This document shows positions 45,285 through 55,325 of a stretch of DNA of 64,000 nucleotides, piece by piece; within the stretch, counting starts at the first letter, position 1, and each line of letters opens with the position of its first letter. A program made the translations under genes and the position numbers. Below the pieces are notes generated by a model. It did not search any database. It was not told the origin of the DNA and saw only the letters and a list, made by a program, of their open reading frames with translations. The DNA comes from Lentzea tibetensis. Its GTDB lineage: Bacteria; Actinomycetota; Actinomycetes; Mycobacteriales; Pseudonocardiaceae. The stretch covers positions 384,783 through 448,782 of the forward strand of contig NZ_VOBR01000004.1 of NCBI RefSeq assembly GCF_007845675.1, given 5' to 3'.

Positions 45285-46772
45285 CTAGCCGTGGGTGGGG
45301 AAGCCCAGGTCGACACCGTGCTGACGTGGCCAGCGCGCGGTGATGGCCTTGGCGCGGGTGTAGAACTTCACGCCTTCGGCACCGTGCACGTGCGTGTCGC
45401 CGAACAGCGAGTCCTTCCAGCCGCCGAACGAGTAGTACGCCATCGGCACCGGGATGGGCACGTTGATGCCGACCATGCCGACGTGCACGCGCCGCTGGTA
45501 CTCGCGCGCCGCCAGGCCGTCACCGGTGTAGACGGCGGTGCCGTTGCCGTACTGGTTGGCGTTCACCAGCTCCACGGCGTCCTCGAACGTGGGGACCCGC
45601 ACGACGCTCAGCACCGGCCCGAAGATCTCGTCGGTGTAGACGGACATCTCCGGCGTCACGTGGTCGAACAGCGTGGGCGCCAGCCAGAAGCCGTTCTCGT
45701 GGCCCTCCGGCGCGTAGCCGCGACCGTCGACGACCAGGCTCGCGCCCTCCTGTTCGCCCGCGTCCACATAGGACTTCACCTTGTCGCGGTGGACACCGGT
45801 GACCAGCGGGCCCATCTGCGCGTCCGGGTCCGTGCCGGGCAGCGTGGTCAGCTCGCGCGTGCGGGACGCGATCTTCTCGACCAGCTCGTCACCGGTGTCG
45901 CCGACGGCCACGACGACCGAGATCGCCATGCACCGCTCACCGGCGGAGCCGTAACCGGCGGAGACCGCCGCGTCGGCCGCGCCGTCGAGGTCGGCGTCCG
46001 GCAGCACGACCATGTGGTTCTTCGCGCCGCCCAGCGCCTGCACGCGCTTGCCGTTGGCCGTGCCGCGCGAGTAGACGTGCTTCGCGATCGGCGTGGAGCC
46101 CACGAACGACACAGCAGAGATGTCCCGGTGGTCGAGCAGCGCGTTCACCGCGAACGCGTCGCCGTGCAGGACGTTCAGCACGCCGTCGGGAAGCCCGGCC
46201 TCGCTGAACAGCTCGGCCAGCCGAACCGACGCGGACGGGTCGCGCTCGGAGGGCTTGAGGACGAAGGTGTTCCCGCTGGCGATGGCGATGGGGAACATCC
46301 ACATCGGGACCATGACGGGGAAGTTGAACGGTGTGATGCCCGCGACCACGCCCAGCGGCTGGCGGATGGAGTAAGCGTCGACGCCGCGCGAGACCTGCTC
46401 AGAGTGTTCGCCCTTCAGGAGTTGCGGGATGCCGCATGCGAACTCGACGACCTCCAGGCCGCGTTGCACCTCGCCTGCAGCGTCGGAGAGCACCTTGCCG
46501 TGCTCGGACGTGATGATCGCGGCCAGCTCGTCGCGGTGGGAGTGCAGCAGCTGCCGGTACGCGAACAGGATGCGGGTGCGGGTGGACAGCGACGACTCGC
46601 TCCAGGAGACCGCGGCCTTCAGCGACGAGGCCACCGCCAGGTCCACATCGGACTGCTCGGCGAGCACGACCTCCTTGGCGGCCTCACCCGTTGCCGGGTT
46701 GAAGACGGGCGACGTGCGGGTGGACACCCCCGTGGTGCGGGCGCCGTCGATCCAGTGGGGGATGGTGGTCAC
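45285..46772 (-). CDS. mmsA: (Methyl)malonate-semialdehyde dehydrogenase
   Basis: This 495-residue CoA-acylating aldehyde dehydrogenase matches MmsA/IolA. Blocks are PLGVVAGITPFNFPVMVPMW, FVGSTPIAKHVYSRG and the catalytic Cys in GYGSAGERCMAIS near residue 282. Family members convert malonate semialdehyde to acetyl-CoA, the last step of inositol breakdown, and methylmalonate semialdehyde to propionyl-CoA. It lies after the LacI regulator (GTGA overlap) and opposite the iol operon, so it is regulated with it by the shared operators. Confidence 0.94.
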   Translation of the reverse strand: MTTIPHWIDGARTTGVSTRTSPVFNPATGEAAKEVVLAEQSDVDLAVASSLKAAVSWSESSLSTRTRILFAYRQLLHSHRDELAAIITSEHGKVLSDAAGEVQRGLEVVEFACGIPQLLKGEHSEQVSRGVDAYSIRQPLGVVAGITPFNFPVMVPMWMFPIAIASGNTFVLKPSERDPSASVRLAELFSEAGLPDGVLNVLHGDAFAVNALLDHRDISAVSFVGSTPIAKHVYSRGTANGKRVQALGGAKNHMVVLPDADLDGAADAAVSAGYGSAGERCMAISVVVAVGDTGDELVEKIASRTRELTTLPGTDPDAQMGPLVTGVHRDKVKSYVDAGEQEGASLVVDGRGYAPEGHENGFWLAPTLFDHVTPEMSVYTDEIFGPVLSVVRVPTFEDAVELVNANQYGNGTAVYTGDGLAAREYQRRVHVGMVGINVPIPVPMAYYSFGGWKDSLFGDTHVHGAEGVKFYTRAKAITARWPRQHGVDLGFPTHG

Positions 46773-47770
46773 TGCTTTCCTCCTGGGGGAGCTGTCGTGG
46801 AACGAACCACAAGTGACGGGTGCAGCAGGTGCCGCACGGGTTCGGTGCGTTCTCCACGCACCCTTTGCAGCAGGGCTTCGGCAGCCAGCCGGCCGAACTC
46901 GGCGCGCGGCTGGTCGATCGTGGTCAGCGACACGTGCCGCAGCGCCGCGAGCGACGTGTTGTCGTACCCGACCACCGAGACGTCGTCGGGGACGCGCAGG
47001 CCGGCGTCCTCCAATGCGGAGATCGCGCCGACCGCGTTGAAGTCGTTGCAGGACAGGAGAGCCGTGGGCAGGTCACCGGCGTCGAGCAGCTGCCTGATCG
47101 CCCGCGCGCCACCGGTGTCGGTGTACTCGGACGGCACGACCTGCGGCTCGAGCCCGTACCGCTCCATCGCCGCGAGGTAGCCCCGGCGCCGCGGTCCGGC
47201 CTGTGAGCCCTCACCGCCGTCGAGGTGCGCGATCCGCTTGTGCCCCAACGACACCAGGTGCTCCACGGCCAGCCCGAGCCCTTGTTCGCCGTCGTCGTTG
47301 ACGGTGTCCACGTTCGTGACGCGCGACGACCGCGCGACCAGCACGATCGGCAGCTGCTCCGCGGCCTTCGCGATGGCGTTGGCGGGCACGACCGGCGAGA
47401 GCAGGATGAGCCCGGCCGGCCGGAACGACTGCAGGCTGTCGAGCGCGCGGCGTTCGCGGGACGGCGAACGGCCGCCGGTGTTGATGATGATGTCGAACCC
47501 CTGCTCGCGGGCGACGGCGTCGATGCCGTCGACCACCTCCGCGAAGAACGCGTTGTGCAGGTCGGACACCATCACGCCGAGCACCGTCGACGTGCGCGAC
47601 GCCAGTGAGCGCGCCATCGCGTGCGGGGAGTACCCCAGCTCCTCCGCGGCCTTGAGCACCGCGCTGCGCCGCAGGTCGCTCACCTTCGGCGACCCGCGCA
47701 TGACCAGCGACACCAGAGCGCGGGAGACCCCCGCGCGCAGGGCGACGTCCTCCATCGTCGGCCGAGTCAC
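46769..47770 (-). CDS. LacI-family regulator of the inositol locus
   Basis: The 333-residue protein has the LacI helix-turn-helix (TMEDVALRAGVSRALVSLVM), the hinge with RSLAS and a periplasmic-binding-protein-like effector domain (VLGVMVSDLHNAFFAEVVDG). GTG 47770 has GGGAGGT at a good distance; the first GTG at 47785 overlaps that site and is unlikely. Two AGAGCGCTCY palindromes lie 71-97 bases upstream. The inducer is probably inositol or a catabolite, inferred from the neighbours. It forms an operon with mmsA. Confidence 0.92.
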   Translation of the reverse strand: MTRPTMEDVALRAGVSRALVSLVMRGSPKVSDLRRSAVLKAAEELGYSPHAMARSLASRTSTVLGVMVSDLHNAFFAEVVDGIDAVAREQGFDIIINTGGRSPSRERRALDSLQSFRPAGLILLSPVVPANAIAKAAEQLPIVLVARSSRVTNVDTVNDDGEQGLGLAVEHLVSLGHKRIAHLDGGEGSQAGPRRRGYLAAMERYGLEPQVVPSEYTDTGGARAIRQLLDAGDLPTALLSCNDFNAVGAISALEDAGLRVPDDVSVVGYDNTSLAALRHVSLTTIDQPRAEFGRLAAEALLQRVRGERTEPVRHLLHPSLVVRSTTAPPGGKQ

Positions 47771-47809
47771 CCGCCACCTCCCCACACGTCACGGCTGCGA
47801 AACACACCC

Positions 47810-47837
47810 TTGACACCCGTGTGACTGAAGCTACAGC
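47810..47837 (+). promoter_or_regulatory. Promoter of the iol operon
   Basis: TTGACA at 47810-47815 is a perfect -35. TACAGC at 47832-47837, 16 bases on, is a fair -10. Transcription would start near 47844, inside the first LacI-type operator, about 58 bases before iolG. Confidence 0.6.
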
Positions 47838-47840
47838 ATT

Positions 47841-47867
47841 AGAGCGCTCCAACCAATAGAGCGCTCT
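47841..47867. promoter_or_regulatory. Two tandem LacI-type operators
   Basis: AGAGCGCTCC at 47841-47850 and the perfect palindrome AGAGCGCTCT at 47858-47867 lie 17 bases apart. The GCGC-centred palindrome is the common core of LacI-family operators. Both lie just after the predicted start of the iol operon, so a bound repressor would block transcription in that direction, and the neighbouring lacI-mmsA promoter may also be affected. Confidence 0.75.
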
Positions 47868-47901
47868 AACACATCACCTCCAGGAACAGGGGAAACCTGC
47901 G

Positions 47902-48909
47902 ATGCGGATCGGAGTAGCGGGTGTCGGCAGGATCGGCACCATGCACGCGACCAACCTCGCCGCGCTGGACCAGGTGGAAGAGGTGCTCCTCTTCGACCCG
48001 GTGCCCGGTCGCGCAGCGCAGGCCTCGGCGGGACTGCCCGGCACGCAGAGCGTCGACGATCTCGGTGAGCTGCTCGAGGCCAGTGACGGAGTGCTGCTGG
48101 CGACGCCGACGAACACCCACCCGGCTCTGCTGAGGGAGGCCATCGCGGCCGGGGTTCCCACGCTGTGCGAGAAGCCCATCGCGAGCGACCTCGCCGAGAT
48201 GAGTTCGCTGGTGGACGAGATCGAGGCGTCCGGTGTCGAGGTGCTGGTCGGCTTCCAGCGTCGCTTCGACCCGGCCGTTTTCGAGCTGCACCGCCGCATC
48301 CGCGCTGGTGAAGTGGGTGACGTCTACCTGGTCCGCGCGGTCGGCAACGACGCCAACCCGCCGGACTTCAGCTACCTGCCCGCGTCCGGCGGCATCTTCC
48401 GCGACCTGCTGATCCACGACCTCGACGCGGTGCCGTGGCTCGTCGGCGAGCCGGTCGTCGAGGTCTACGCGTCCGGCAGCGTGCTGGTGCACCAGGCGTT
48501 CGCGGACGCCGACGACGTGGACAACGCCGTCGTCATGCTGAAGTTCGCCGGTGGTGCGCACGCCACGTTGTCCGGTGGCAGGCACGACCCGCTCGGCTAC
48601 GACCACCGCATCGAGGTGCTGGGCAGCAAGGACTCGCTCGCCGTCGGCGTCGACGCGCGCACCCCGTTGAGCTCGCTGGAGCCCGGTGGCCACGTCGCCG
48701 GAGCCGACGCGTACCCCGGATTCCCCGAACGGTTCCACCGCGCCTACATGAACGAGATGGCCGTGTTCGCCGACGTCGTGGGCGGCAGAGTGGCGAACCC
48801 CTCCCCGGCGCGGGAGAGTCTGATCAGCCTCCGTCTCGCTGAGGCGTGCGAGGCATCCCGGCGTTCCGGAGCCCCGGTCCGCCTCGACGAGAAGGTGACC
48901 TCCGCATGA
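47902..48909 (+). CDS. iolG: Inositol 2-dehydrogenase
   Basis: The 335-residue protein is a Gfo/Idh/MocA oxidoreductase. It starts MRIGVAGVGRIGTMHATN, the GxGxxG NAD site, and has the catalytic Lys in LCEKPIASDL near residue 93 and HDLDAVPWLVGE near residue 172. It oxidises myo-inositol to 2-keto-myo-inositol with NAD, the first catabolic step. GGAACAGGGGAAACC precedes the ATG. It is the first gene of the iol operon and overlaps iolE by ATGA. Confidence 0.92.
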   Translation: MRIGVAGVGRIGTMHATNLAALDQVEEVLLFDPVPGRAAQASAGLPGTQSVDDLGELLEASDGVLLATPTNTHPALLREAIAAGVPTLCEKPIASDLAEMSSLVDEIEASGVEVLVGFQRRFDPAVFELHRRIRAGEVGDVYLVRAVGNDANPPDFSYLPASGGIFRDLLIHDLDAVPWLVGEPVVEVYASGSVLVHQAFADADDVDNAVVMLKFAGGAHATLSGGRHDPLGYDHRIEVLGSKDSLAVGVDARTPLSSLEPGGHVAGADAYPGFPERFHRAYMNEMAVFADVVGGRVANPSPARESLISLRLAEACEASRRSGAPVRLDEKVTSA

Positions 48910-49775
48910 CCAAGATCGCTGGAGCGCCGATCTCCTGGGGCGTCTGCGAAGTCCCCGGCTGGGGTCGCGTGCTCGACGCGCGCACCGTTCTTTCGGAGAT
49001 GCGCGAACTGGGTCTCACCGCGACCGAGCTCGGTCCGCCGGACTACCTGCCCGCGGACCCGGACGAGCTGCGCACCCTGCTCGGTCAGCACGAGCTGGGC
49101 CTGGTCGGCGGCTTCCTCGCGGTCACGCTGCACGACGGCGACCAGTCCACTCTGGACGAAGCAGGCCGGGTGTCGGCGATCCTGGCCGCCGGCGGCGCCG
49201 AGGTGCTCGTGCTCGCCGCGGCGACGGGACTCGACGGGTACGACGAACGCCCGCAGCTCACCGACGACGAGTGGAGCACCCTCGTCGCCACCTGTGCGAA
49301 GATCAGGGAAATCGCCGCCGGGCACGGTTTGAGGACCGTGCTGCACCCGCACGTGGGCACCCACGTGGAGCGGGAGGCGGAGGTCGACCGGTTCCTCGCG
49401 GACTCAGATCTCCAGCTCTGCCTGGACACCGGCCACCTGCTCATCGGTGGCACGGATCCGGTCGAGCTGGCCCGCCGCTACCCGGACCGGATCGGTCACG
49501 TGCACCTCAAGGACGTGCGTGACGACATCGCCGTGAAGGTGCGCAGCGGAGAGGTCGGCTACGCCACCGCCGTCGGACAGGGGATGTACGTCCCGCTCGG
49601 CGACGGTGACGTGGACGTCGAATCGTTGGTGAAGCTCGTCCAGGAGGCGGGCTACACCGGTTGGTTCGTCCTCGAGCAGGACACCGCGCTCGGTGACGAC
49701 AGTTCTGCCACCAAGCCACTGCAGGACACCGCGCGCAGCCTCGCGCACCTCGGCAAGATCCTCGGAAGGGACTAG
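48906..49775 (+). CDS. iolE: Inosose dehydratase-like TIM-barrel enzyme
   Basis: The 289-residue protein matches IolE and related sugar phosphate isomerase/epimerases: IAGAPISWGVCEVPGWG at the start, TATELGPPDYLP, VLHPHVGTHVERE with metal-site residues near 139-148 and LCLDTGHLLIGG near residue 176. IolE removes water from 2-keto-myo-inositol. The context makes this the likely role; a keto-inositol isomerase is the alternative. It is followed after 5 bases by the binding-protein gene. Confidence 0.88.
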   Translation: MTKIAGAPISWGVCEVPGWGRVLDARTVLSEMRELGLTATELGPPDYLPADPDELRTLLGQHELGLVGGFLAVTLHDGDQSTLDEAGRVSAILAAGGAEVLVLAAATGLDGYDERPQLTDDEWSTLVATCAKIREIAAGHGLRTVLHPHVGTHVEREAEVDRFLADSDLQLCLDTGHLLIGGTDPVELARRYPDRIGHVHLKDVRDDIAVKVRSGEVGYATAVGQGMYVPLGDGDVDVESLVKLVQEAGYTGWFVLEQDTALGDDSSATKPLQDTARSLAHLGKILGRD

Positions 49776-49780
49776 AGACG

Positions 49781-50776
49781 ATGAAGTCCGGTCGCTTGTA
49801 CCTCAAGGCGGGCGTCGTGCTCGCCGGCGCCGCACTGCTCGCCGCCTGCAGTGGGCCAACCGGTTCGCAGAACACGCAGACCAGCAACACCGGCGGCGGT
49901 TCCCAGCCCAGCAGCGGCCCGCTGCGGGTCGCGGTGGTGACGCACGGCTCCGCCGGTGACGCGTTCTGGAACGTCGTGAAGAACGGCGCGGCGGACGCGG
50001 GCGGGCAGCTGGGCGTCACCGTCGACTACACGTCCGACGGCGACCCCGGCGCCCAGGCGAAGCTCATCGACAACGCCGTGTCGCAGAAGGTCGGCGGTCT
50101 CGTCGTGTCGATGGCCAACCCCGACGCGCTGAAGACGTCGATCGAGAACGCGATCAAGGCGGGCATCCCGGTCATCACGATCAACTCCGGCAGCGCCAAG
50201 AGCGTCGAGTTCGGTGCACTGGCCCACGTCGGCCAGGAGGAGTCGATCGCGGGTGAGGAAGCGGGCAAGAAGCTCAAGGCGGCGGGCAAGACCAAGCTGC
50301 TGTGCATCATCCACGAGGCCGGCAACATCGGCCTCAACCAGCGCTGCGACGGTGCGAAGGCCGGTTTCGGCGGCCAGGTGACCAACCTGCAGGTCGACAT
50401 CAACAACCCGACCGACATCGAGGCGCGGATCAAGGCGTCGCTGCAGTCCGACAGCTCGGTCGACGGGGTGCTCGGCCTCAACCCGCAGGTCGCGGTGCTC
50501 GCCGCGAGCGCGGTCAAGGGCGCGTCCTCGAAGGCGCAGGTCGCGACGTTCGACCTGAACCCGGACGTGGTGGCCGCGATCAAGGGAGGCACCGTGCTGT
50601 TCGCCGTCGACCAGCAGCAGTACGAACAGGGCTACCTGCCGATCGTGATGCACAAGCTCTACCGCGACAACGCCAACACCCTCGGTGGTGGCAAGCCGGT
50701 GCTCACCGGGCCGGGCTTCGTCGACAAGTCCAATGTGGACAAGGTGGAGCAGTACGCCAACAACGGCAGGCGCTGA
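49781..50776 (+). CDS. Sugar/inositol ABC transporter substrate-binding lipoprotein
   Basis: The 331-residue protein has a lipoprotein signal with lipobox LLAAC (Cys at about residue 23), a Ser/Gly/Thr linker and the Peripla_BP_4 fold of pentose/inositol-type binding proteins ([20 protein letters not shown] near residue 47). [15 protein letters not shown] and [10 protein letters not shown] are family blocks. It is exported and tethered to the membrane. Its place between iolE and the permease points to myo-inositol as ligand; this is inference. GGGACTAGAGACG precedes the ATG. Confidence 0.9.
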   Translation: MKSGRLYLKAGVVLAGAALLAACSGPTGSQNTQTSNTGGGSQPSSGPLRVAVVTHGSAGDAFWNVVKNGAADAGGQLGVTVDYTSDGDPGAQAKLIDNAVSQKVGGLVVSMANPDALKTSIENAIKAGIPVITINSGSAKSVEFGALAHVGQEESIAGEEAGKKLKAAGKTKLLCIIHEAGNIGLNQRCDGAKAGFGGQVTNLQVDINNPTDIEARIKASLQSDSSVDGVLGLNPQVAVLAASAVKGASSKAQVATFDLNPDVVAAIKGGTVLFAVDQQQYEQGYLPIVMHKLYRDNANTLGGGKPVLTGPGFVDKSNVDKVEQYANNGRR

Positions 50777-50796
50777 CAGCCGACTAGGAGGAAGAG

Positions 50797-51842
50797 ATGA
50801 CCGTGACGGCGAAAGCACCACCCGTCTCCGACGAACGGCTCAGCAAGCCGAGGGTGCTCGACCGGCTGGTCGTTCGCCCGGAGATCGGCGCCGCGCTCGG
50901 CGCGTTGCTGGTCTTCGTGTTCTTCTCGGCGGCGACCGAACAGTTCCTCAGCCTGGCAGGCGCCGCCACGTGGCTGGACGACGCGTCGACACTGGGGATC
51001 ATGGCGGTCGCGGTGGCGCTGCTGATGATCGGCGGCGAGTTCGACCTCTCCGCGGGTGTCATGACGGCGTCCACCGCTCTCGTCACGGCCATCCTCTCCA
51101 CCCAGCTCGGCGTGAACGTCTGGCTGGCACTGCTCATCTCGCTCGCGTTCGCGCTCGGTGTCGGCGCGCTGAACGGCTGGCTGGTCATGCGCACCGGACT
51201 GCCGAGCTTCATCGTGACGCTCGGTTCGTTCCTCGCGTTGCAGGGACTCAACCTCGGTGTCACGCGACTGGTCACCGGCAGCGTCCAGGTGTCCGGCATG
51301 CGCGATACGGCCGGGTACGAGTCGGCCGGCTACCTGTTCGCGTCGACGTTCCCCGTGTTCGGCCAGGAGTTCTACGTGTCGATCGTCTGGTGGGTGCTGT
51401 TCACCGCCGTCGCGGCGATCTTGCTGGTGGGCACCAAGTTCGGCAACTGGATCTTCGCGGTCGGCGGCGCGGCGATGAGCTCCCGCGCGGTCGGCGTCCC
51501 GGTGCTGCGCACCAAGGTGGTGCTGTTCATGACGACCGCGTTCGCCGCGTGGCTCGTCGGTTCGATCAACATCCTGCGCTTCACGAGCGTGCAGGCGAAC
51601 CAGGGCATCGGGCTGGAGTTCCAGTACATCATCGCCGCGGTGATCGGTGGCTGCCTGCTCACCGGTGGCTTCGGTTCCGCGCTGGGTGCCGCGATCGGCG
51701 CGCTGATCTTCGGCATGGCTCGTCAGGGCATCGTCTACGCGAACTGGAACAGCGACTGGTTCCAGTTGTTCCTCGGCGTGATGCTGCTGTCCGCGGTGCT
51801 GGTCAACAACGTCCTGCGGCGCCGTGCAGAGAGGGTGCGAAG

Positions 51843-51846
<4 letters not shown>
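50797..51846 (+). CDS. Sugar/inositol ABC transporter permease
   Basis: The 349-residue protein is a BPD_transp_2 (ribose/xylose-type) permease with about 9-10 hydrophobic helices. [20 protein letters not shown] near residue 70 and [20 protein letters not shown] near residue 255 are family blocks. It forms the channel for the binding protein upstream and the ATPase that overlaps it downstream (GTGA). GGAGGAAG precedes the ATG at a good distance. Confidence 0.92.
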
Positions 51847-52612
<766 letters not shown>

Positions 52613-52616
<4 letters not shown>

Positions 52617-53545
52617 GCAATCTCGATGTACTGACCGTCGGCCGGGTGGGGGTCGACCTCTACCCCGAGCAGAGCGGCGTCCCGCTGGCCGGCGTCAGCA
52701 CGTTCGCCAAGTCGCTCGGCGGCACCGCGACCAACGTCGCGGTCGCCGCCGCGCGGCTCGGCCGCAGGGCCGCCGTGCTCACCAAGGTCGGCCCGGACGG
52801 CTTCGGCGACTACGTGCGGACGGCGCTCTCGGACTTCGGCGTGGCGCCGGACTTCGTCGGCACGTCACCGGAACTGCTGACACCGGTGGTGTTCTGCGAG
52901 CTCAACCCGCCAGCGGACCCGCCGCTGCTGTTCTACCGGCTGCCGACCGCGCCGGACCTGACCATCAGCGAGACCGACGTGCCGTGGGACGTGGTGGCGA
53001 ACGTGCCGCTGCTGTGGGTCACCGGCACCGGCGTCTCGACCGAGCCCGCGCGCGGCACCCAGCGCAAGATGCTGGAACACCGGGGGCGCAGGGCGCACAC
53101 CGTGCTGGACCTGGACTACCGGCCGATGTTCTGGCCGGACGTGGAGACCGCGCGCACCGAGATCGGCTGGATGCTCGACCACGTCACGGTCGCCGTCGGC
53201 AACCGCGCCGAGGTCGAGGTCGCGGTCGGCACGTCCGACCCGGACGAGGCGGCACGCCGGATGCTGGACCGCGGTGTCCACCTGGCGCTGGTGAAGAAGG
53301 GTGCCGATGGCGTTCTCGTCGCCACGCCCGAGGGTTCGTGGACCGTGGCACCGAACCTCGTCGAGGTCGTCTGCGGTCTCGGCGCGGGTGACGCGTTCGG
53401 CGGTGCGCTGGTGCACGGCCTGCTCTCGGGCTGGAACCCGGTGCGGATCGCCGAGTACGCCAACGCGGCGGGCGCGATCGTCGCGTCGCGGCTCGCGTGC
53501 GCGGACGCGATGCCGACCGGGCAAGAGATCGAGGAGCTCCTGTGA
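52613..53545 (+). CDS. iolC: 5-dehydro-2-deoxygluconokinase
   Basis: The 310-residue protein is a PfkB-family kinase. [20 protein letters not shown] at the N terminus is the IolC form of the first motif, and [17 protein letters not shown] is the substrate-binding glycine region. The catalytic Asp is in [17 protein letters not shown] near residue 261. It phosphorylates 2-deoxy-5-keto-gluconate with ATP. It overlaps the genes on both sides by GTGA, so the operon is tightly coupled. Confidence 0.93.
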
Positions 53546-54447
53546 TCACCGACGTGCAGTGGGCCGAGCTGCTGGAGACCCGCGCTGCCGACCCCGGCTC
53601 GGTGCTGCGGGCGTACAAGTCCCGCCGCCGTCGGCTCAAGTTGTTGTCCGACAAGGGAACCCTGTTCCTCGTCGCGGCCGACCACCCGGCACGCGGCGCG
53701 CTCGGCGTCGGCGCGGACCCGCTCGCGATGGCCGACCGCCGTTCGCTGCTCGACCGCCTGCTGACCGCGTTGCGCAACCCGGACGTGGACGGCGTGCTCG
53801 GCACGCCGGACGTCATCGAGGAACTGCTGCTGCTCGACGGGCTGCACGACAAGGTCGTCATCGGCTCCATGAACCGCGGCGGTCTCGCCGGCGCGGACTG
53901 GGAGATCGACGACCGGTTCACCGCGTACGACGCGTCGTCGATCGCCCGTTTCGGCCTGGACGGCGGCAAGATGCTGCTGCGCCTGGTCGACTCGGACGCG
54001 GGCACGATCCCGACGCTGGAGAGCTGCGCACAGGCCGTGTCCGAGCTGGCCGAGCACGGGCTGATGGCGATGGTCGAGCCGTTGCCCTACGAGCGCGACG
54101 CCGCCGGGAAGCTGGTGCTGCAGAAGGACTCCGCCGCGCTGGCGCGGGCCGCGAGCGTGGCCGCCGGGCTCGGCAACACCTCTGCCTACACGTGGCTGAA
54201 GCTGCCCGCACCGGCCGAGCCCGAGGCCGTGCTCGACACGACGTCGCTGCCCGCGCTCGTGCTGGGCGGCGTGCCGTCGGAGCGGCCGGAGGACGACCTG
54301 GCGTCGTGGGGCCGTTCGCTGCGGCACCCGACCGTGCGCGGCCTGGTGATCGGACGCGCGCTGCTCTACCCGCCGCACGGTGACGTGGCCGCTGCCGTCG
54401 AGGCCGCTGCCGAAGTTCTGCGATCCGCGAGGGGAATCCCGGTATGA
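53542..54447 (+). CDS. Cgl0159-type (beta/alpha)8 protein, candidate DKGP aldolase
   Basis: The 301-residue protein resembles the Cgl0159 family seen in corynebacterial inositol clusters: FLVAADHPARGALGVGADPLAM near residue 41, VIGSMNRGGLAGADWEIDDR near residue 107 and YTWLKLPAPAEPE with a Lys near residue 212 that could be catalytic. The operon has no IolJ, and this product is the only candidate to cleave 2-deoxy-5-keto-gluconate 6-phosphate into malonate semialdehyde and DHAP. That role is inference from context and fold. Confidence 0.8.
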   Translation: MITDVQWAELLETRAADPGSVLRAYKSRRRRLKLLSDKGTLFLVAADHPARGALGVGADPLAMADRRSLLDRLLTALRNPDVDGVLGTPDVIEELLLLDGLHDKVVIGSMNRGGLAGADWEIDDRFTAYDASSIARFGLDGGKMLLRLVDSDAGTIPTLESCAQAVSELAEHGLMAMVEPLPYERDAAGKLVLQKDSAALARAASVAAGLGNTSAYTWLKLPAPAEPEAVLDTTSLPALVLGGVPSERPEDDLASWGRSLRHPTVRGLVIGRALLYPPHGDVAAAVEAAAEVLRSARGIPV

Positions 54448-55325
54448 CGCTGCACCGTCCACTAGGGACGTTGTCCGAAGGCGAGGACGCGATTCGTCTT
54501 GGACCTGATGACGCGGGCTGGACCTACACGGGACTGCGCGTGGTGCTCCTGCACGGAGGCCAGTCGCGCACGATCGAGACCGGCGAGTTCGAGGCGTTCG
54601 TGCTGCCGCTGTCCGGCGGCTGCGTCGTCGAGGTCGACGGCGAGCGCTTCGAGCTGCGCGGCCGCGATTCGGTGTTCACCTGCGTTACGGACTTCGCGTA
54701 CGTGCCGCGCGACGCGACGGTCACGTTGTCCACTGAGGACGGTGTGGAGGTGGCGCTGCCCATGGCGCGCTGCGCGAACCGGCTCGCGCCGAAGTACGGC
54801 CCGGCCGAGGACGTCCCGGTCGAGGTGCGCGGCGCGGGCAGCGCGACCCGCCAGGTCACGAACTTCGGCACGCCCGGCGTGTGGGACCACGCGGACAAGC
54901 TGGTCGCGTGCGAGCTGATCACCCCGGACGGCAACTGGTCGTCGTACCCGCCGCACAAGCACGACGAGACGTGCGACGTGGTGAACGAGGAGATCTACTA
55001 CTTCCGCATCGCGGGCCGTGACGGCGAAACCCCGTCGCGCGAAGGCTTCGGTCTGCACCGCACCTACACCGACGACGGGACGATCGACGAGGACGTCGTG
55101 GTGCGCGACGGCGACGTCTTCCTGATCCCGCGCGGCTACCACGGTCCGTGCGTCGCGGCGCCGGGTTACCCGATGTACTACCTGAACGTGCTGGCCGGGC
55201 CGGGTGCCGAGCGGTCGATGGCGTTCTGCGACGACCCGGCGCACACCTGGATCAGGGGCAGTTGGGAAAAGCAGGAACTGGACTCCCGCTGCCCCGTGAC
55301 TTCCGCCGAGGGGCGAGTGGGATGA
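54444..55325 (+). CDS. iolB: 5-deoxy-glucuronate isomerase
   Basis: The 293-residue enzyme is a bicupin of the KduI/IolB type. Metal-site residues are in YPPHKHDETCDVVNEEIYYF near residue 171, with a later His in RGYHGPCVAAPGYPMYYLNV near residue 232. It converts 5-deoxy-glucuronate to 2-deoxy-5-keto-gluconate, the substrate of IolC. The N-terminal domain (1-150) is less conserved. It overlaps both neighbours by 4 bases (ATGA). Confidence 0.93.
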   Translation: MTLHRPLGTLSEGEDAIRLGPDDAGWTYTGLRVVLLHGGQSRTIETGEFEAFVLPLSGGCVVEVDGERFELRGRDSVFTCVTDFAYVPRDATVTLSTEDGVEVALPMARCANRLAPKYGPAEDVPVEVRGAGSATRQVTNFGTPGVWDHADKLVACELITPDGNWSSYPPHKHDETCDVVNEEIYYFRIAGRDGETPSREGFGLHRTYTDDGTIDEDVVVRDGDVFLIPRGYHGPCVAAPGYPMYYLNVLAGPGAERSMAFCDDPAHTWIRGSWEKQELDSRCPVTSAEGRVG